A stretch of 36,493 nucleotides of DNA from Gordonia shandongensis DSM 45094 (GCF_000423025.1 NZ_AUHE01000020.1:1-36493), one strand, 5' to 3'. Positions 1 through 6,587 are shown, numbered from the stretch's first letter. Notes: generated by a model from the letters alone, not told the origin. Translations and numbers: made by a program.

Positions 1-1
1 C

Positions 2-322
2 TATCAGCAGATCATCGCCGCCTACGAGCACCCGAAGCGGCGGGAGGGCAAGAAGCTGATGTGGAAGGTCCTCAAACGGATACAGAAGGGAGTACCCGCT
101 GAACTTGCCGAGCTTGCTCAACTCGGCCGCACCCTGTGGGCACGCCGCGCTGAGATCCTCGCGTACTTCGACGTCGGCGTCTCCAACGGTCCCGTCGAAG
201 CGATCAACGGACGCCTCGAACACCTACGCGGGATCGCCCAGGGCTTCCGGAACCTCAACCACTACATCTTGCGGTCCCTGCTGCACTCCGGCCAGCTCGC
301 TGACCGCATCCACGCACTCTGA
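2..322 (+). CDS. ISL3-family transposase, C-terminal fragment
   Basis: An open frame enters from the window edge, with residues YQQIIAAYEHPKRREGKK before the first internal ATG at 59, and ends at the TGA at 320-322. The segment 'GVSNGPVEAINGRLEHLRGIAQGFRN' region (about residues 60-86 of the visible part) is the conserved C-terminal end of DDE transposases of the ISL3 type; its Glu in PVEAINGRLE is the likely last catalytic acidic residue. Only the C-terminal quarter of a protein of usually ~400 residues is visible, so whether the element is intact is unknown. The internal ATG at 59 is not a real start, because homology continues upstream of it. Confidence 0.85.
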   Translation, partial: YQQIIAAYEHPKRREGKKLMWKVLKRIQKGVPAELAELAQLGRTLWARRAEILAYFDVGVSNGPVEAINGRLEHLRGIAQGFRNLNHYILRSLLHSGQLADRIHAL

Positions 323-335
323 AATCCGAAGAGCC
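313..335. repeat. ISL3-type right terminal inverted repeat
   Basis: The reverse complement starts GGCTCTTCGGATTTC and runs into AGAGTGCG. It overlaps the last codons and TGA of the transposase. The left partner lies outside the window. The call rests on resemblance to known ISL3 ends. Confidence 0.7.
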
Positions 336-459
336 GGTAAATTGAACTCGTCTCGATCTCGCTTAACCCGTCGACACACGCGAGACGGTGCCCTAACGTG
401 CACGGTGCAGCCAGATGCTGCTCGTCGGGGATTCCAACACTCGCTGAAGGGATCAACAG

Positions 460-534
460 ATGGAAACGCTCGGAGAATTCATCAATCTATTCTTCGGAAC
501 TATGGGCGACTGGTTCGGGTTCTTCTGGGGCTGA
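460..534 (+). CDS. Tiny hydrophobic peptide 1 (24 aa), function unknown
   Basis: The frame starts METLGEFINLFFGTM and ends GDWFGFFWG before a TGA. It has three acidic residues, no Lys, Arg or His, no signal peptide, and eight aromatic residues. Polar or glycine positions 2, 6, 9, 13, 16/17, 20 and 24 recur every 3-4 residues, as expected of an amphipathic helix. A modest ribosome binding site (gaagg, 446-450) lies 9 nt upstream. The following gene encodes a related peptide; both contain TLG and NLFF. Short, leaderless acidic peptides encoded in tandem recall the PorA/PorH channel peptides of corynebacteria, but that is inference. Type I toxin or phenol-soluble-modulin-like peptides are alternatives. 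It lies 125 bp from the IS end, so a chance ORF is possible; the paired arrangement argues against that. Confidence 0.55.
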   Translation: METLGEFINLFFGTMGDWFGFFWG

Positions 535-577
535 CGCTTACCCACCCCTAGCTCGAACGCCGCTTCTATAGCTTTCG

Positions 578-586
578 AAGGAGGTG
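578..586 (+). promoter_or_regulatory. Strong Shine-Dalgarno for peptide 2
   Basis: AAGGAGGTG is complementary to the 16S rRNA 3' end over nine bases and lies 6 nt from the ATG at 593. It is the strongest such site noted in the window and is the main reason for accepting so short a gene. Confidence 0.8.
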
Positions 587-592
587 AATCAG

Positions 593-676
593 ATGATCTC
601 TAATTTCGTCGATCTCGTCGGCACGCTCGGAAACCTCTTCTTCGCTGTCGTGCCCGGACTGATCACCGGATTCTAA
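593..676 (+). CDS. Tiny hydrophobic peptide 2 (27 aa), function unknown
   Basis: The frame starts MISNFVDLVGTLGNLFFAVV and ends PGLITGF before a TAA. A near-perfect Shine-Dalgarno, AAGGAGGTG at 578-586, lies 6 nt before the ATG, making this the best-supported translation start of the first kilobase. The peptide has a single charged residue (Asp7), no signal sequence and a Pro at 21. Polar residues at 3/4, 7, 10/11 and 14 fit an amphipathic helix. It shares TLG and NLFF with the peptide encoded 58 bp upstream, suggesting duplication. A perfect terminator follows 18 bp after the stop, so the two peptides probably end one short transcript. A membrane-active or cell-envelope role (PorA/PorH-like porin subunit, or toxin) is inferred only from length and composition. 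Confidence 0.65.
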   Translation: MISNFVDLVGTLGNLFFAVVPGLITGF

Positions 677-694
677 GCCGACCTCGGCAAGCAC

Positions 695-737
695 ATCGGG
701 GGTCGTCTGCAGTTCGAATCTGCGGACGACCCCCGAT
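695..737 (+). terminator. Strong hairpin terminator after the small peptides
   Basis: The arms ATCGGGGGTCGTC (695-707) and GACGACCCCCGAT (725-737) are perfectly complementary. The stem extends inward (TGCAG with CTGCG, one G-U pair) to about 18 bp closing a 7-nt loop. A weak T-rich tail (ttcattcc) follows. It ends the small-peptide transcript and isolates it from the DUF4234-like gene. Confidence 0.85.
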
Positions 738-808
738 TCATTCCGTACGAGTCACGACGCGCACCGGGGCCGGTCCGGAATGTCCGAGGTGCGCGCTACC
801 TTCCATCC

Positions 809-1180
809 ATGATTCGCAAACAAGGTCCATGGTCCCTGTGGTGGCTCACCGGCATCACCCTCGGCATCTACTACTTCGTCTGGTACCAGCGCGTGAACGA
901 CGAGCTGGTCGCCATGACCGGCCGGCCGGCCGAGAGCTGGGGCGCCTGGTGGTCCCAGCTCGTCCCGATCTACGGCGCCGTCGGGTTGCATCACACCGCG
1001 GTACGCCTCAACGACGCTCACGCGGCGATCGGGTCGCCGACCCGAGTGTCGCCGACGGTCGCGTGGCTGTGGGCGCCGGTCTGGTTCGGGTCCCACACCC
1101 GGTACCTGCAGCGTCGTATGAACCTCCTCGCCGACGCTCACGCGGTTCGTGGCGCCACGATCGCTCAGCGAACGCCGTAG
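809..1180 (+). CDS. DUF4234-like small membrane protein
   Basis: A 123-residue protein with a hydrophobic N-terminus WWLTGITLGIYYFVWYQRVN, matching the conserved pattern of DUF4234 proteins (LTLGIYxxyWyyxxnxEL). A second hydrophobic part contains WWSQLVPIYGAV and a third WLWAPVWFG. The biochemical role of this family is not known; members are small actinobacterial membrane proteins. The gene stands alone, between the terminator at 695-737 and a convergent tRNA-Ser gene. The stop is followed directly by an A/C-rich low-complexity tract. The ATG at 809 precedes the conserved block by only a few residues, so the start is likely right although no strong ribosome site is seen. Confidence 0.75.
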   Translation: MIRKQGPWSLWWLTGITLGIYYFVWYQRVNDELVAMTGRPAESWGAWWSQLVPIYGAVGLHHTAVRLNDAHAAIGSPTRVSPTVAWLWAPVWFGSHTRYLQRRMNLLADAHAVRGATIAQRTP

Positions 1181-1182
1181 AG

Positions 1183-1239
1183 ACTCCGACTCCAACTCCA
1201 ACTCCAACAACAGCAACGACAACGACAACAGCAACAACA
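1183..1239. repeat. A/C-rich low-complexity tract
   Basis: Repeats of tccaac pass into repeats of aacgac and caacaa. On the plus strand the tract is C- and A-rich and almost free of G, hence unstructured as RNA. It sits between the stop of the DUF4234-like gene and the tRNA-Ser terminator. It could simply be an expanded microsatellite, or could serve Rho-dependent termination of the plus-strand transcript (inference). Confidence 0.7.
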
Positions 1240-1244
1240 TGGAA

Positions 1245-1278
1245 AAGGCCCTGACCTGCATACGCAGGTCAGGGCCTT
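1245..1278 (-). terminator. Terminator downstream of tRNA-Ser(CGA)
   Basis: Perfect 15-bp arms AAGGCCCTGACCTGC (1245-1259) and GCAGGTCAGGGCCTT (1264-1278) enclose a 4-nt loop. On the minus strand it begins four bases after the tRNA and ends in TTTTCC. It could also act on the plus strand for the DUF4234-like gene. Confidence 0.85.
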
Positions 1279-1281
1279 CTG

Positions 1282-1369
1282 CGGTGGCGGGGGGATTTGA
1301 ACCCCCGGTGCGGGGTTACCGCACGCAGCATTTCGAGTGCTGTACCTTCGGCCGCTCGGACACGCCACC
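1282..1369 (-). tRNA. tRNA-Ser (anticodon CGA, reads UCG)
   Basis: The minus strand folds as a class II tRNA. The acceptor stem is GGTGGCG (1363-1369) with CGCCACC (1283-1289), and the discriminator is G. The anticodon stem CAGCA/TGCTG closes the loop CTCGAAA, giving anticodon CGA. There is a long variable arm, and the T-arm is GGGGGTTCAAATCCCCC. CCA is not encoded. The long variable arm and G73 are typical of serine tRNAs. In mycobacteria a tRNA-Ser also lies beside tadA/tyrA. Confidence 0.95.
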
Positions 1370-1436
1370 GCGAAAAACTGTACCGCAGGGCCCGATGAGC
1401 ACGAAATCGTCAGGTCACAGGCTGTTTCGGTGCGAT

Positions 1437-1706
1437 TCAGCCGCCCGTCAGCTTGGCCGCGATCTCCGACAGCTTGGCCTTGGCCGTCTCCACGGCATCG
1501 GCGATCTGATCACTGCCGGCGATCTCGTCGAAGCGGGCCTTCGCCGAGTCCACGGCACCGCTGACCTGCTCACTGTTCGCGATCTCGTCCAAACGGGCCT
1601 TCGCCGAGTCGACGGCGCCGGAGACCTGCTCACTGTTGGCCAACTCACCGACCTTCGTGACGACGCTCTCGACGATCTCGTTGATCTTGTCCATCGGATC
1701 GGACAC
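1437..1706 (-). CDS. Small protein of 20-residue repeats, function unknown
   Basis: An 89-residue acidic, helical protein starting at a GTG (1706) with a good ribosome site, AAGGAGA, 6-7 nt upstream. Residues 21-80 are three consecutive 20-residue repeats with consensus E(L/I)ANSEQVSGAVDSAKARLD. The first two are almost identical in protein and DNA; the third has diverged (GSDQIADAVETAKAK). A partial fourth unit (EIAAKL) follows. Before them is MSDPMDKINEIVESVVTKVG. No signal peptide or membrane segment is visible. The Ala/Lys/Glu/Asp pattern suggests a helical solenoid or coiled coil. It is convergent with nothing and lies upstream of tRNA-Ser on the same strand. I do not recognise a family. 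Confidence 0.75.
   Translation of the reverse strand: MSDPMDKINEIVESVVTKVGELANSEQVSGAVDSAKARLDEIANSEQVSGAVDSAKARFDEIAGSDQIADAVETAKAKLSEIAAKLTGG
1467..1646 (-). repeat. Three 60-bp in-frame tandem repeats
   Basis: The repeats encode residues 21-40, 41-60 and 61-80 of the small repeat protein. Units one and two are nearly identical, pointing to recent duplication; unit three is divergent. Because the period is a multiple of three, copy number could vary without breaking the frame. Confidence 0.8.
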
Positions 1707-1827
1707 GGGATTCTCCTTCGGCGGCGGTGGCAGCGCATCGGGCGACTGCCGTGGGACTGCTCACCGGTCAATCTGCCACATCACGGCGCCCCTTGGATAG
1801 GTCATCCGGGCAGACTCCGGGCAAACG

Positions 1828-2316
1828 TCAGGGACGTCCCCGACGCCGGGCGAAGAAGTCCCGGACGAGCTCACCGCACTCGCGCTCCCGCACCCCGGCG
1901 AGGACCTCGGGCCGATGGACGAGCCGCGGATCGCGCAACACGTCCCACAGCGACCCGACCGCACCGGTCTTCGGTTCCCAGGCCCCGAAGACCACCCTGT
2001 CGACGCGGGCGAGCCCGATCGCTCCGGCACACATCGTGCACGGTTCCACGGTGACGACGAGCGTGCACCCCGACAGTCGCCAACCGTCCCCGTGCCGGGC
2101 GGCGGCAGCACGCAATGCCACGATCTCGGCGTGACCGACGGGATCGCGATCGGCTTCGCGGCGGTTCGCGGACCGCGCCAACTCCCGGCCGTCCGGACCG
2201 AAGACGACGGCGCCGATGGGCACGTCGTCCGGGTCGGCGGCCCGTGCGGCCTCGAGGGCGACGGCCATCATCGCGTCGGCCTCCCGATGCACCCCACCAC
2301 GGTCCGACATCGTCAC
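1828..2316 (-). CDS. tadA: tRNA-specific adenosine deaminase TadA
   Basis: TadA converts A34 to inosine in tRNA-Arg(ACG), allowing it to read CGU, CGC and CGA. The 162-residue protein carries the zinc-dependent deaminase signatures: HAE (residues 62-64, zinc His and proton-shuttle Glu) and PCTMC (92-96, two zinc Cys). DDVPIGAVVFGPDG precedes them as in known TadA proteins. The length is normal. The start may be the ATG at 2316 or the next one at 2310. It follows the TadA-associated gene on the same strand with an 8-bp gap, so the two are almost certainly co-transcribed. Its substrate tRNA gene is at 6634-6706. Confidence 0.95.
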   Translation of the reverse strand: MTMSDRGGVHREADAMMAVALEAARAADPDDVPIGAVVFGPDGRELARSANRREADRDPVGHAEIVALRAAAARHGDGWRLSGCTLVVTVEPCTMCAGAIGLARVDRVVFGAWEPKTGAVGSLWDVLRDPRLVHRPEVLAGVRERECGELVRDFFARRRGRP

Positions 2317-2324
2317 CGGGGCGG

Positions 2325-2855
2325 TCAGTGACCGAGGGAGTCGAGGACCGTCGACAGTTCGTCGGCGAAACCGAGCCGCGCCGCGATCATCCCGATCTGC
2401 TCGTCGGCGTACAGGTCGGTCTCACCGAGGATGATGCTGAGCACCGCGTCGGGCAGACCCAGATCCGCGAGGATCGACAGGTCTCCCTCCTCCCACGGAT
2501 CCACGTCGTCGAGCTCATCCGGGTCGAGGTCGGGGATGTCGACGTGCAACTCGTCGAGGACGTCGGCCGCGATGTCGTAGTCGATGGCGGCGGTGGCGTC
2601 CGACACCAGGAGTCGCGCCCCGCCCGGCGACGGCCGGACGATGACGAAGAACTCGTCGTCGACGTCGAGCAGACCGAACACGGCACCGGCCGCGCGGAGT
2701 TCGCGGAGCTGGGTCTCGGCATCGGACAGGTCGTCGAGAGCCGTCGGGGCCAGCGCGGACACCTTCCACCCCGTGTCCTCGCGGACGACGGCGACGGCGA
2801 AGCCATCCACATCGATGTCATCGCTCGCTGAGCTCGGCTTCGGCATGTTCGCCAC
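2325..2855 (-). CDS. TadA-associated conserved protein
   Basis: A 176-residue acidic protein of the actinobacterial family regularly found directly upstream of tadA ('tRNA adenosine deaminase-associated protein'). It opens with FAVAVVREDTGWKVSAL, continues with GAVFGLLDVDDEFFVIVRPSPGG, and ends with a helical region containing LGLPDAVLSIILGETDLYADEQ. There is no signal peptide, membrane segment or recognisable catalytic motif; its function is not established. The start may be the ATG at 2855 or 2846. It is divergent from tyrA, with about 60 bp between starts. The same gene order (tadA, this gene, tyrA) occurs in Mycobacterium tuberculosis (Rv3752c-Rv3754). Confidence 0.85.
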   Translation of the reverse strand: MANMPKPSSASDDIDVDGFAVAVVREDTGWKVSALAPTALDDLSDAETQLRELRAAGAVFGLLDVDDEFFVIVRPSPGGARLLVSDATAAIDYDIAADVLDELHVDIPDLDPDELDDVDPWEEGDLSILADLGLPDAVLSIILGETDLYADEQIGMIAARLGFADELSTVLDSLGH

Positions 2856-2915
2856 GGTAGCCGCTTTTCAGGGCTCTCCCAAGTCCGTTCGACGCAGATG
2901 TGCCACGCTTGTTCC

Positions 2916-3890
2916 GTGTCTGCCGCACCGTCTCGACCCAGCGTTCCGCCGTTCGCCGAACCCGTCTGCATCCTCGGTCTGGGCCTCATCGGGGGATCTC
3001 TCCTCCGCGTCCTCGCCGACACCGGGGTGAGGGTGTTCGGCTACAACCGCTCGGCGGGCACCGTCGAACAGGCGACGGCCGCCGGCTACGACGCGTCGAG
3101 CGATCTGGACGCCGTCCTGACCCGCGCCGCCCGCACCGACGCCGTCGTCGTCCTCGCCACCCCGTTCACGGCGCTGCCGACGATGCTCGACGCCGTCGCT
3201 GCCACCGCCCCGAACGTGCTGTTGACCGACGTCGTCAGCGTGAAGGAGCAGGTGGCCGAGCTGGTCGCCACCCACCATCCGGCGGCGCGGTACGTGGGCG
3301 GACACCCGATGGCCGGCACCTCGGCGTCGGGGTGGGAGGCCACCGACCCCGCTCTCTTCCGCGACGCCATGTGGATGGTCACCACCCATGACGACACCCC
3401 GGCCGACGACTGGCTGACGATCGCCCGACTGGCTCGCGCCGCAGGCTCCTACGTGGTTCCCGCAGCCGACGACGCCCACGACCGCGCGGCCGCCGCGATC
3501 TCCCACAACCCGCATCTGACGGCCGCCGCGACCGCCGCCGTCGGCGCCGGTGAGAGCGACCTCGCCCTCCGGCTGGCTGCGGGAAGTTTCCGCGACGGCA
3601 CCCGCGTGGCGGGCACCGCACCCGATCTGCAGCGAGCGATGTTGGAGGCGAACGCGGTCGCCCTGCTCAACACCCTCAGCGCGACCATCGACCGGCTCAC
3701 CGCGGCGCGGGACGCCTTGCGCGACACGGGGAGCGTCTCCGTGCTCGTCGACGCGGGCCACCGGGCGCGCCTCGCCTATGAGCGGATCGCGGCCGCCGCC
3801 CCCGAACCCATCGTCGACGTCCGCGTGGGCGAGGACGGGTGGGCCGAGGAACTGCGCAGGCAGGCGCATCTCGCCCGCGTGTGGATGTGA
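2916..3890 (+). CDS. tyrA: Prephenate dehydrogenase
   Basis: This enzyme oxidatively decarboxylates prephenate to 4-hydroxyphenylpyruvate in tyrosine synthesis, using NAD(P). The N-terminal Rossmann fold shows GLGLIGGS just after the start. VVLATPF, LLTDVVSVK and VGGHPMAG are the conserved blocks around the substrate site, and ISHNPHLTAAATAA lies in the helical dimerisation domain. I chose the GTG at 2916 (324 aa), because it starts just before the Rossmann strand; the ATG at 2898 would add six unlikely residues. It is divergent from the tadA pair. A later step of the same pathway is represented by the aminotransferase at 6969. Confidence 0.93.
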   Translation: MSAAPSRPSVPPFAEPVCILGLGLIGGSLLRVLADTGVRVFGYNRSAGTVEQATAAGYDASSDLDAVLTRAARTDAVVVLATPFTALPTMLDAVAATAPNVLLTDVVSVKEQVAELVATHHPAARYVGGHPMAGTSASGWEATDPALFRDAMWMVTTHDDTPADDWLTIARLARAAGSYVVPAADDAHDRAAAAISHNPHLTAAATAAVGAGESDLALRLAAGSFRDGTRVAGTAPDLQRAMLEANAVALLNTLSATIDRLTAARDALRDTGSVSVLVDAGHRARLAYERIAAAAPEPIVDVRVGEDGWAEELRRQAHLARVWM

Positions 3891-3903
3891 GACGCCGCTT
3901 CCG

Positions 3904-4497
3904 TCAGAGCAGCGCCGCCACCCCGGGGTAGTCGAGGACGATCCCGTCGTCGTCGACGACGAGTTCGTCGGTCCGACCGGCGCACGCCACCGTCACCCGC
4001 CCGGCGCCGCCGCCGACGTAACTCATCGACGCGGCGTCGATCTCGCATTCGGGAAGCCGGAGCGTCACCACCGGGACGTCGTCACGCCGGCCGCCTGCCA
4101 CGATGCCGAACCGGCGCAGCGGGATGCTGGCGAAGAACGGCGACCCCTCGACGCTGACGGTCTCCGCACCGTCGAAGTGGCTGCGGACGCTGCTCGTCGG
4201 CGTCTGGACCATCCAGCGACCGTCCATGTCGCGGCTCACGTCGAGCGCGCTCTCCCCCGGCTCGCGCAGCAGGCGCACCGACAGTCGACGCGCCACGCCG
4301 GAGTCGGTGGTGACCAGTTCGTACGACGCCGAATACGCTTCCCGGTCGGCGGCGGCCGCGACGATGCGACCGTACGCGCGGACACGGGATCCGTTGACGT
4401 TGAGGCGGACCTGCTCGAGCCGACGGCCGTCCGGACTGCGCCAGGTCAGCATCGCTTTCACGCCGGCGTCGGCGGGCGAGGATTCGAAGGACGTCAC
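3904..4497 (-). CDS. Putative glycolipid-binding family protein
   Basis: A 197-residue soluble protein resembling the DUF1089/'putative glycolipid-binding' family (COG3554 type). Typical features are an N-terminal LTWRSPDGRRLEQVRL strand, a central YELVTTDSGVARRLSVRL strand pair, DGRWMV, and SPFFASIPLRRFGI. The predicted structure is nearly all beta. There is no signal peptide or membrane segment. The biochemical function is not proven; the glycolipid link comes from family naming. It ends 13 bp after the convergent tyrA stop. It starts 28 bp after the next minus-strand gene ends, so it may be transcribed with the MmpS-like gene. Confidence 0.75.
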   Translation of the reverse strand: MTSFESSPADAGVKAMLTWRSPDGRRLEQVRLNVNGSRVRAYGRIVAAAADREAYSASYELVTTDSGVARRLSVRLLREPGESALDVSRDMDGRWMVQTPTSSVRSHFDGAETVSVEGSPFFASIPLRRFGIVAGGRRDDVPVVTLRLPECEIDAASMSYVGGGAGRVTVACAGRTDELVVDDDGIVLDYPGVAALL

Positions 4498-4525
4498 ATC
4501 ACCACGGTAGCCGCACCGGCGCCGT

Positions 4526-5218
4526 TCAACCCGTGTACCGGCAGTCGAGGACGGGCGTGCCGGGCCTGTCCTCGGATGATGCGCGGGCCACCTCGCGGCC
4601 GTCGACCTTGATGGCGCACGACGCCGGCTCGGCGCCCTGCGGGATCACCATGATCCGCAGCAGGGCGTTGTCCGTGCCGCGGACGCTCTTGGTCCACGGT
4701 CCGCCGCGGGTCTGCGCCAACTCCACCGAGGTGTCGTCCACGTACAGCAGCGTCGCGGCGCCCGACTCCACCTCGTAGGTGACCGCCGCGCCACGCGTCG
4801 GGACGCGGGGGCCGGTCTCCGGTCCGGGCGAGCGGCGTTCCTGCGACTGGTCGGGGATGCCCTGCAGGTACGGGTCGTCGGTGGACTGCGACGAGGGCGG
4901 CGCCGATCGGGTGACCGGCTCGTCCCCGCGGCTGAACAGTGCGTTCAGTGCGACACCGAGGCAGATCACGCCGACGAGGATGGCGGCGAGACCGACGGCC
5001 ATGCCGCGGCGATCGGCTCTGGCGGCCTCGGTCGGGGCCGGCGGCACCGGGGTCGGTTCCGGCACGGGGTCGGGCTGCGGCCCGGCCTCGCTGCGGAGCT
5101 GGTCGTCATAGGTGAACCGCGGGTCGCCGTCGGGGCCGTAGCCGAGCGGAGGATACGACTGTCCGGCGGCCACCGGCGGGCGGTACTCCGGTCCCCGCCT
5201 CGTCACCCGGTCGTCCAC
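4526..5218 (-). CDS. MmpS-like single-pass membrane protein
   Basis: The 230-residue protein has a Pro- and Tyr-rich cytoplasmic N-terminus (residues 1-70) and one membrane segment (about 72-95, GMAVGLAAILVGVICLGVAL). A low-complexity linker follows. The extracytoplasmic C-terminal domain (about 144-230) reads VTYEVES..ATLLYVDDTSVELAQTRGGPW and ends with DGREVARASSEDRPGTPVLDCRY. That domain resembles the MmpS/DUF4333-like beta domains of mycobacterial membrane proteins. No MmpL partner is nearby, so a role in lipid export is not supported by context. Two Cys (in ASCAIKVDG and LDCRY) could form a disulfide. Confidence 0.65.
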   Translation of the reverse strand: MDDRVTRRGPEYRPPVAAGQSYPPLGYGPDGDPRFTYDDQLRSEAGPQPDPVPEPTPVPPAPTEAARADRRGMAVGLAAILVGVICLGVALNALFSRGDEPVTRSAPPSSQSTDDPYLQGIPDQSQERRSPGPETGPRVPTRGAAVTYEVESGAATLLYVDDTSVELAQTRGGPWTKSVRGTDNALLRIMVIPQGAEPASCAIKVDGREVARASSEDRPGTPVLDCRYTG

Positions 5219-5286
5219 CGTTGCTCCTCCGTCGACGCGTCACTCCCCTTCGATGGTGCCAGAGCCCACGGTCTGTCGCGTCGGCG

Positions 5287-6165
5287 TCACCGGTCGATCG
5301 CCGCCGAGGTCACGTCGGCCATGCGGCGTTCACCGAGTGCGTTCGGATGAACCGGGACGGGCTGGACGGTGGTGATCAGCGGCTCCACCCAGCGAACGCC
5401 CTCGGGTTTGCAGGAATCGTGGCCCTCCGAGGCCGAGGCGACATCGACGAGTGTCACCCCGGTCTTCGCGGCCGCCCGGGCGATCGCGTCGTGCAGTGCG
5501 GACTGCAGCCGATGGGTGAACGCGTAGTCGCCGCCGGCGAGCGGCAGTGCCGGGCAGAAGCCGTTGGTCCGCGGCGCGATCCACGGATAGTTGAGCGCGT
5601 ACACGTCGGCGTTCGGCGCCGCGGTCCGCACCGCGGTGAACGCCTTCACCAGGCTCGGATAGGTGCCGGTGCGAACCTCGGTCATCAGGGTGCGCTTGTG
5701 CCTGTCGCTGCAGGGCGACCCCTGCCAGGCCGTCGAGACGCCGGCGATCACGCAGTCCTTGATCGCGCTGCCGAAGACGTCGCCGTCGTTACCGCCGATC
5801 GCCAGGGTGACCAGGTCGACGCGGTCGTCCAGGGCGTCGAGCTGCGGCGGCGATCCCTTCTGCTGGGAGGTGAAGAAGTCCTCGGTCGCCGCGCCGCCGC
5901 AGCTGACGTCGGTGAGTCGGTAGCCGTGTTCGCGGGCGACGATGTGCGCGTAGTTGTTCACCGACTGCCAGCAGGACTCCGGGGTTCCGGCGGCGATGGG
6001 CGACACGCCCGATCCCGCCGAGAAGCTGTCGCCGAGGTTGACGTACTCGACGGCTCCGCCGGCCGCCGCCGTCGGAGCGGCGAGGGTCGGTGCGGCCAGG
6101 CCCGCCGCCGCCACCGCGACGCCCGCCGCCGCGGTCATGATTCTGCGCAGGGTTCGCGAGGTCAT
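5287..6165 (-). CDS. Secreted SGNH/GDSL hydrolase (lipase/esterase)
   Basis: A secreted serine esterase of 292 residues. The signal peptide (1 to about 35) has Arg residues followed by MTAAAGVAVAAAGLAAPTLA. The SGNH blocks are all visible: I, GDSFSAG with Ser47; II, SCGGAATED; III, AIGGNDGD; V, VPVHPNALG with the catalytic His. Three or more Cys pairs (ESCWQSV, SCGGA, KDCV, SPCSD, GFCPAL, DSCKPEG) suggest disulfides, as in Streptomyces esterases and secreted actinobacterial lipases. I chose the ATG at 6165 because it begins the signal peptide and has GGGAGC upstream; the open frame continues 174 bp further without coding character. The substrate is unknown. Confidence 0.88.
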   Translation of the reverse strand: MTSRTLRRIMTAAAGVAVAAAGLAAPTLAAPTAAAGGAVEYVNLGDSFSAGSGVSPIAAGTPESCWQSVNNYAHIVAREHGYRLTDVSCGGAATEDFFTSQQKGSPPQLDALDDRVDLVTLAIGGNDGDVFGSAIKDCVIAGVSTAWQGSPCSDRHKRTLMTEVRTGTYPSLVKAFTAVRTAAPNADVYALNYPWIAPRTNGFCPALPLAGGDYAFTHRLQSALHDAIARAAAKTGVTLVDVASASEGHDSCKPEGVRWVEPLITTVQPVPVHPNALGERRMADVTSAAIDR

Positions 6166-6338
6166 CCAATGCTCCCGGGTCTCGGTCGAACAGACCACAT
6201 CGGCCATGGATGTGTACGTTACATCACCCGACCGCGCCCGCACCGCGCGATCGCCCCGAGCGGACCCCGGGACCGACCGCACACGGAATGTCAGACCCTT
6301 CTGCGAAACTGTCGACACCCGCTGACAGGAGGACCGCA

Positions 6339-6476
6339 ATGGCTGTCGAGTTCGAGTTGAACGAGGACTGGGAGAAGGAGGCGTCGAAGCCGATCGAGGT
6401 CCGAGAAGGCGCGTCGAGAGATGAGATCGAGGCAGAAGTGAAGAAGCAGTTCACGAAGCGCGGTCTGACCGAATAG
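6339..6476 (+). CDS. Small charged protein (45 aa), function unknown
   Basis: A 45-residue acidic protein beginning MAVEFELNEDWEKEASKPIE and ending KKQFTKRGLTE. It has a clear ribosome site, CAGGAGG at 6326-6332, 6 nt before the ATG. About half its residues are charged; it should be cytoplasmic and partly helical (SRDEIEAEVKKQF). No family is recognised. It is divergent from the SGNH esterase. Its last codons and stop belong to the first of three tandem 19-bp repeats (6462-6518). The good Shine-Dalgarno and coding-like composition support it; homology could not be tested. Confidence 0.7.
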   Translation: MAVEFELNEDWEKEASKPIEVREGASRDEIEAEVKKQFTKRGLTE

Positions 6477-6518
6477 ACGCGGTATGACCGAACAGCGGCG
6501 GTCCGACCGAATAGACAC
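6462..6518. repeat. Three tandem 19-bp repeats over the stop of the 45-aa gene
   Basis: The units are 6462-6480, 6481-6499 and 6500-6518, each starting ggt and containing gaccgaa(t/c)ag. The first unit includes the codons for Leu-Thr-Glu and the TAG stop, and the third repeats gaccgaatagac exactly. The downstream units look like copies of the gene's 3' end. Confidence 0.8.
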
Positions 6519-6587
6519 TGCCGCGCACTCCGCTCCCCACCGGAGCGTCCCGGGGAGTTGCAGGGTCAAGGGTGGGCAACACGAGAG

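Larger units (their letters stand above)
1..335 (+). mobile_element. Right end of an ISL3-family insertion sequence (partial)
   Basis: The element is cut by the window start. It holds the last ~106 codons of a transposase and a terminal inverted repeat at 313-335. Read on the minus strand, that repeat begins GGCTCTTCGGATTTC and ends AGAGTGCG, like ISL3-family ends known from corynebacteria. The transposase stop codon lies inside the repeat. The eight bases after it, ggtaaatt (336-343), would be one copy of the usual 8-bp target duplication; the other copy is outside the window, so the insertion cannot be proved complete. Confidence 0.8.

Noticed and set aside
59..322. An 87-residue gene starting at the ATG at 59
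   Set aside because: The frame is open to the window edge and the upstream residues match transposase; the ATG is internal.
342..368. TTGAAC and TTAACC as a promoter for the micro-peptides
   Set aside because: The spacing is only 15 bp and such hexamers occur often by chance; not strong enough to list.
708..724. gttcgaatc inside the hairpin looks like a tRNA T-arm
   Set aside because: No acceptor, D or anticodon stems surround it; it is the loop of a perfect terminator hairpin.
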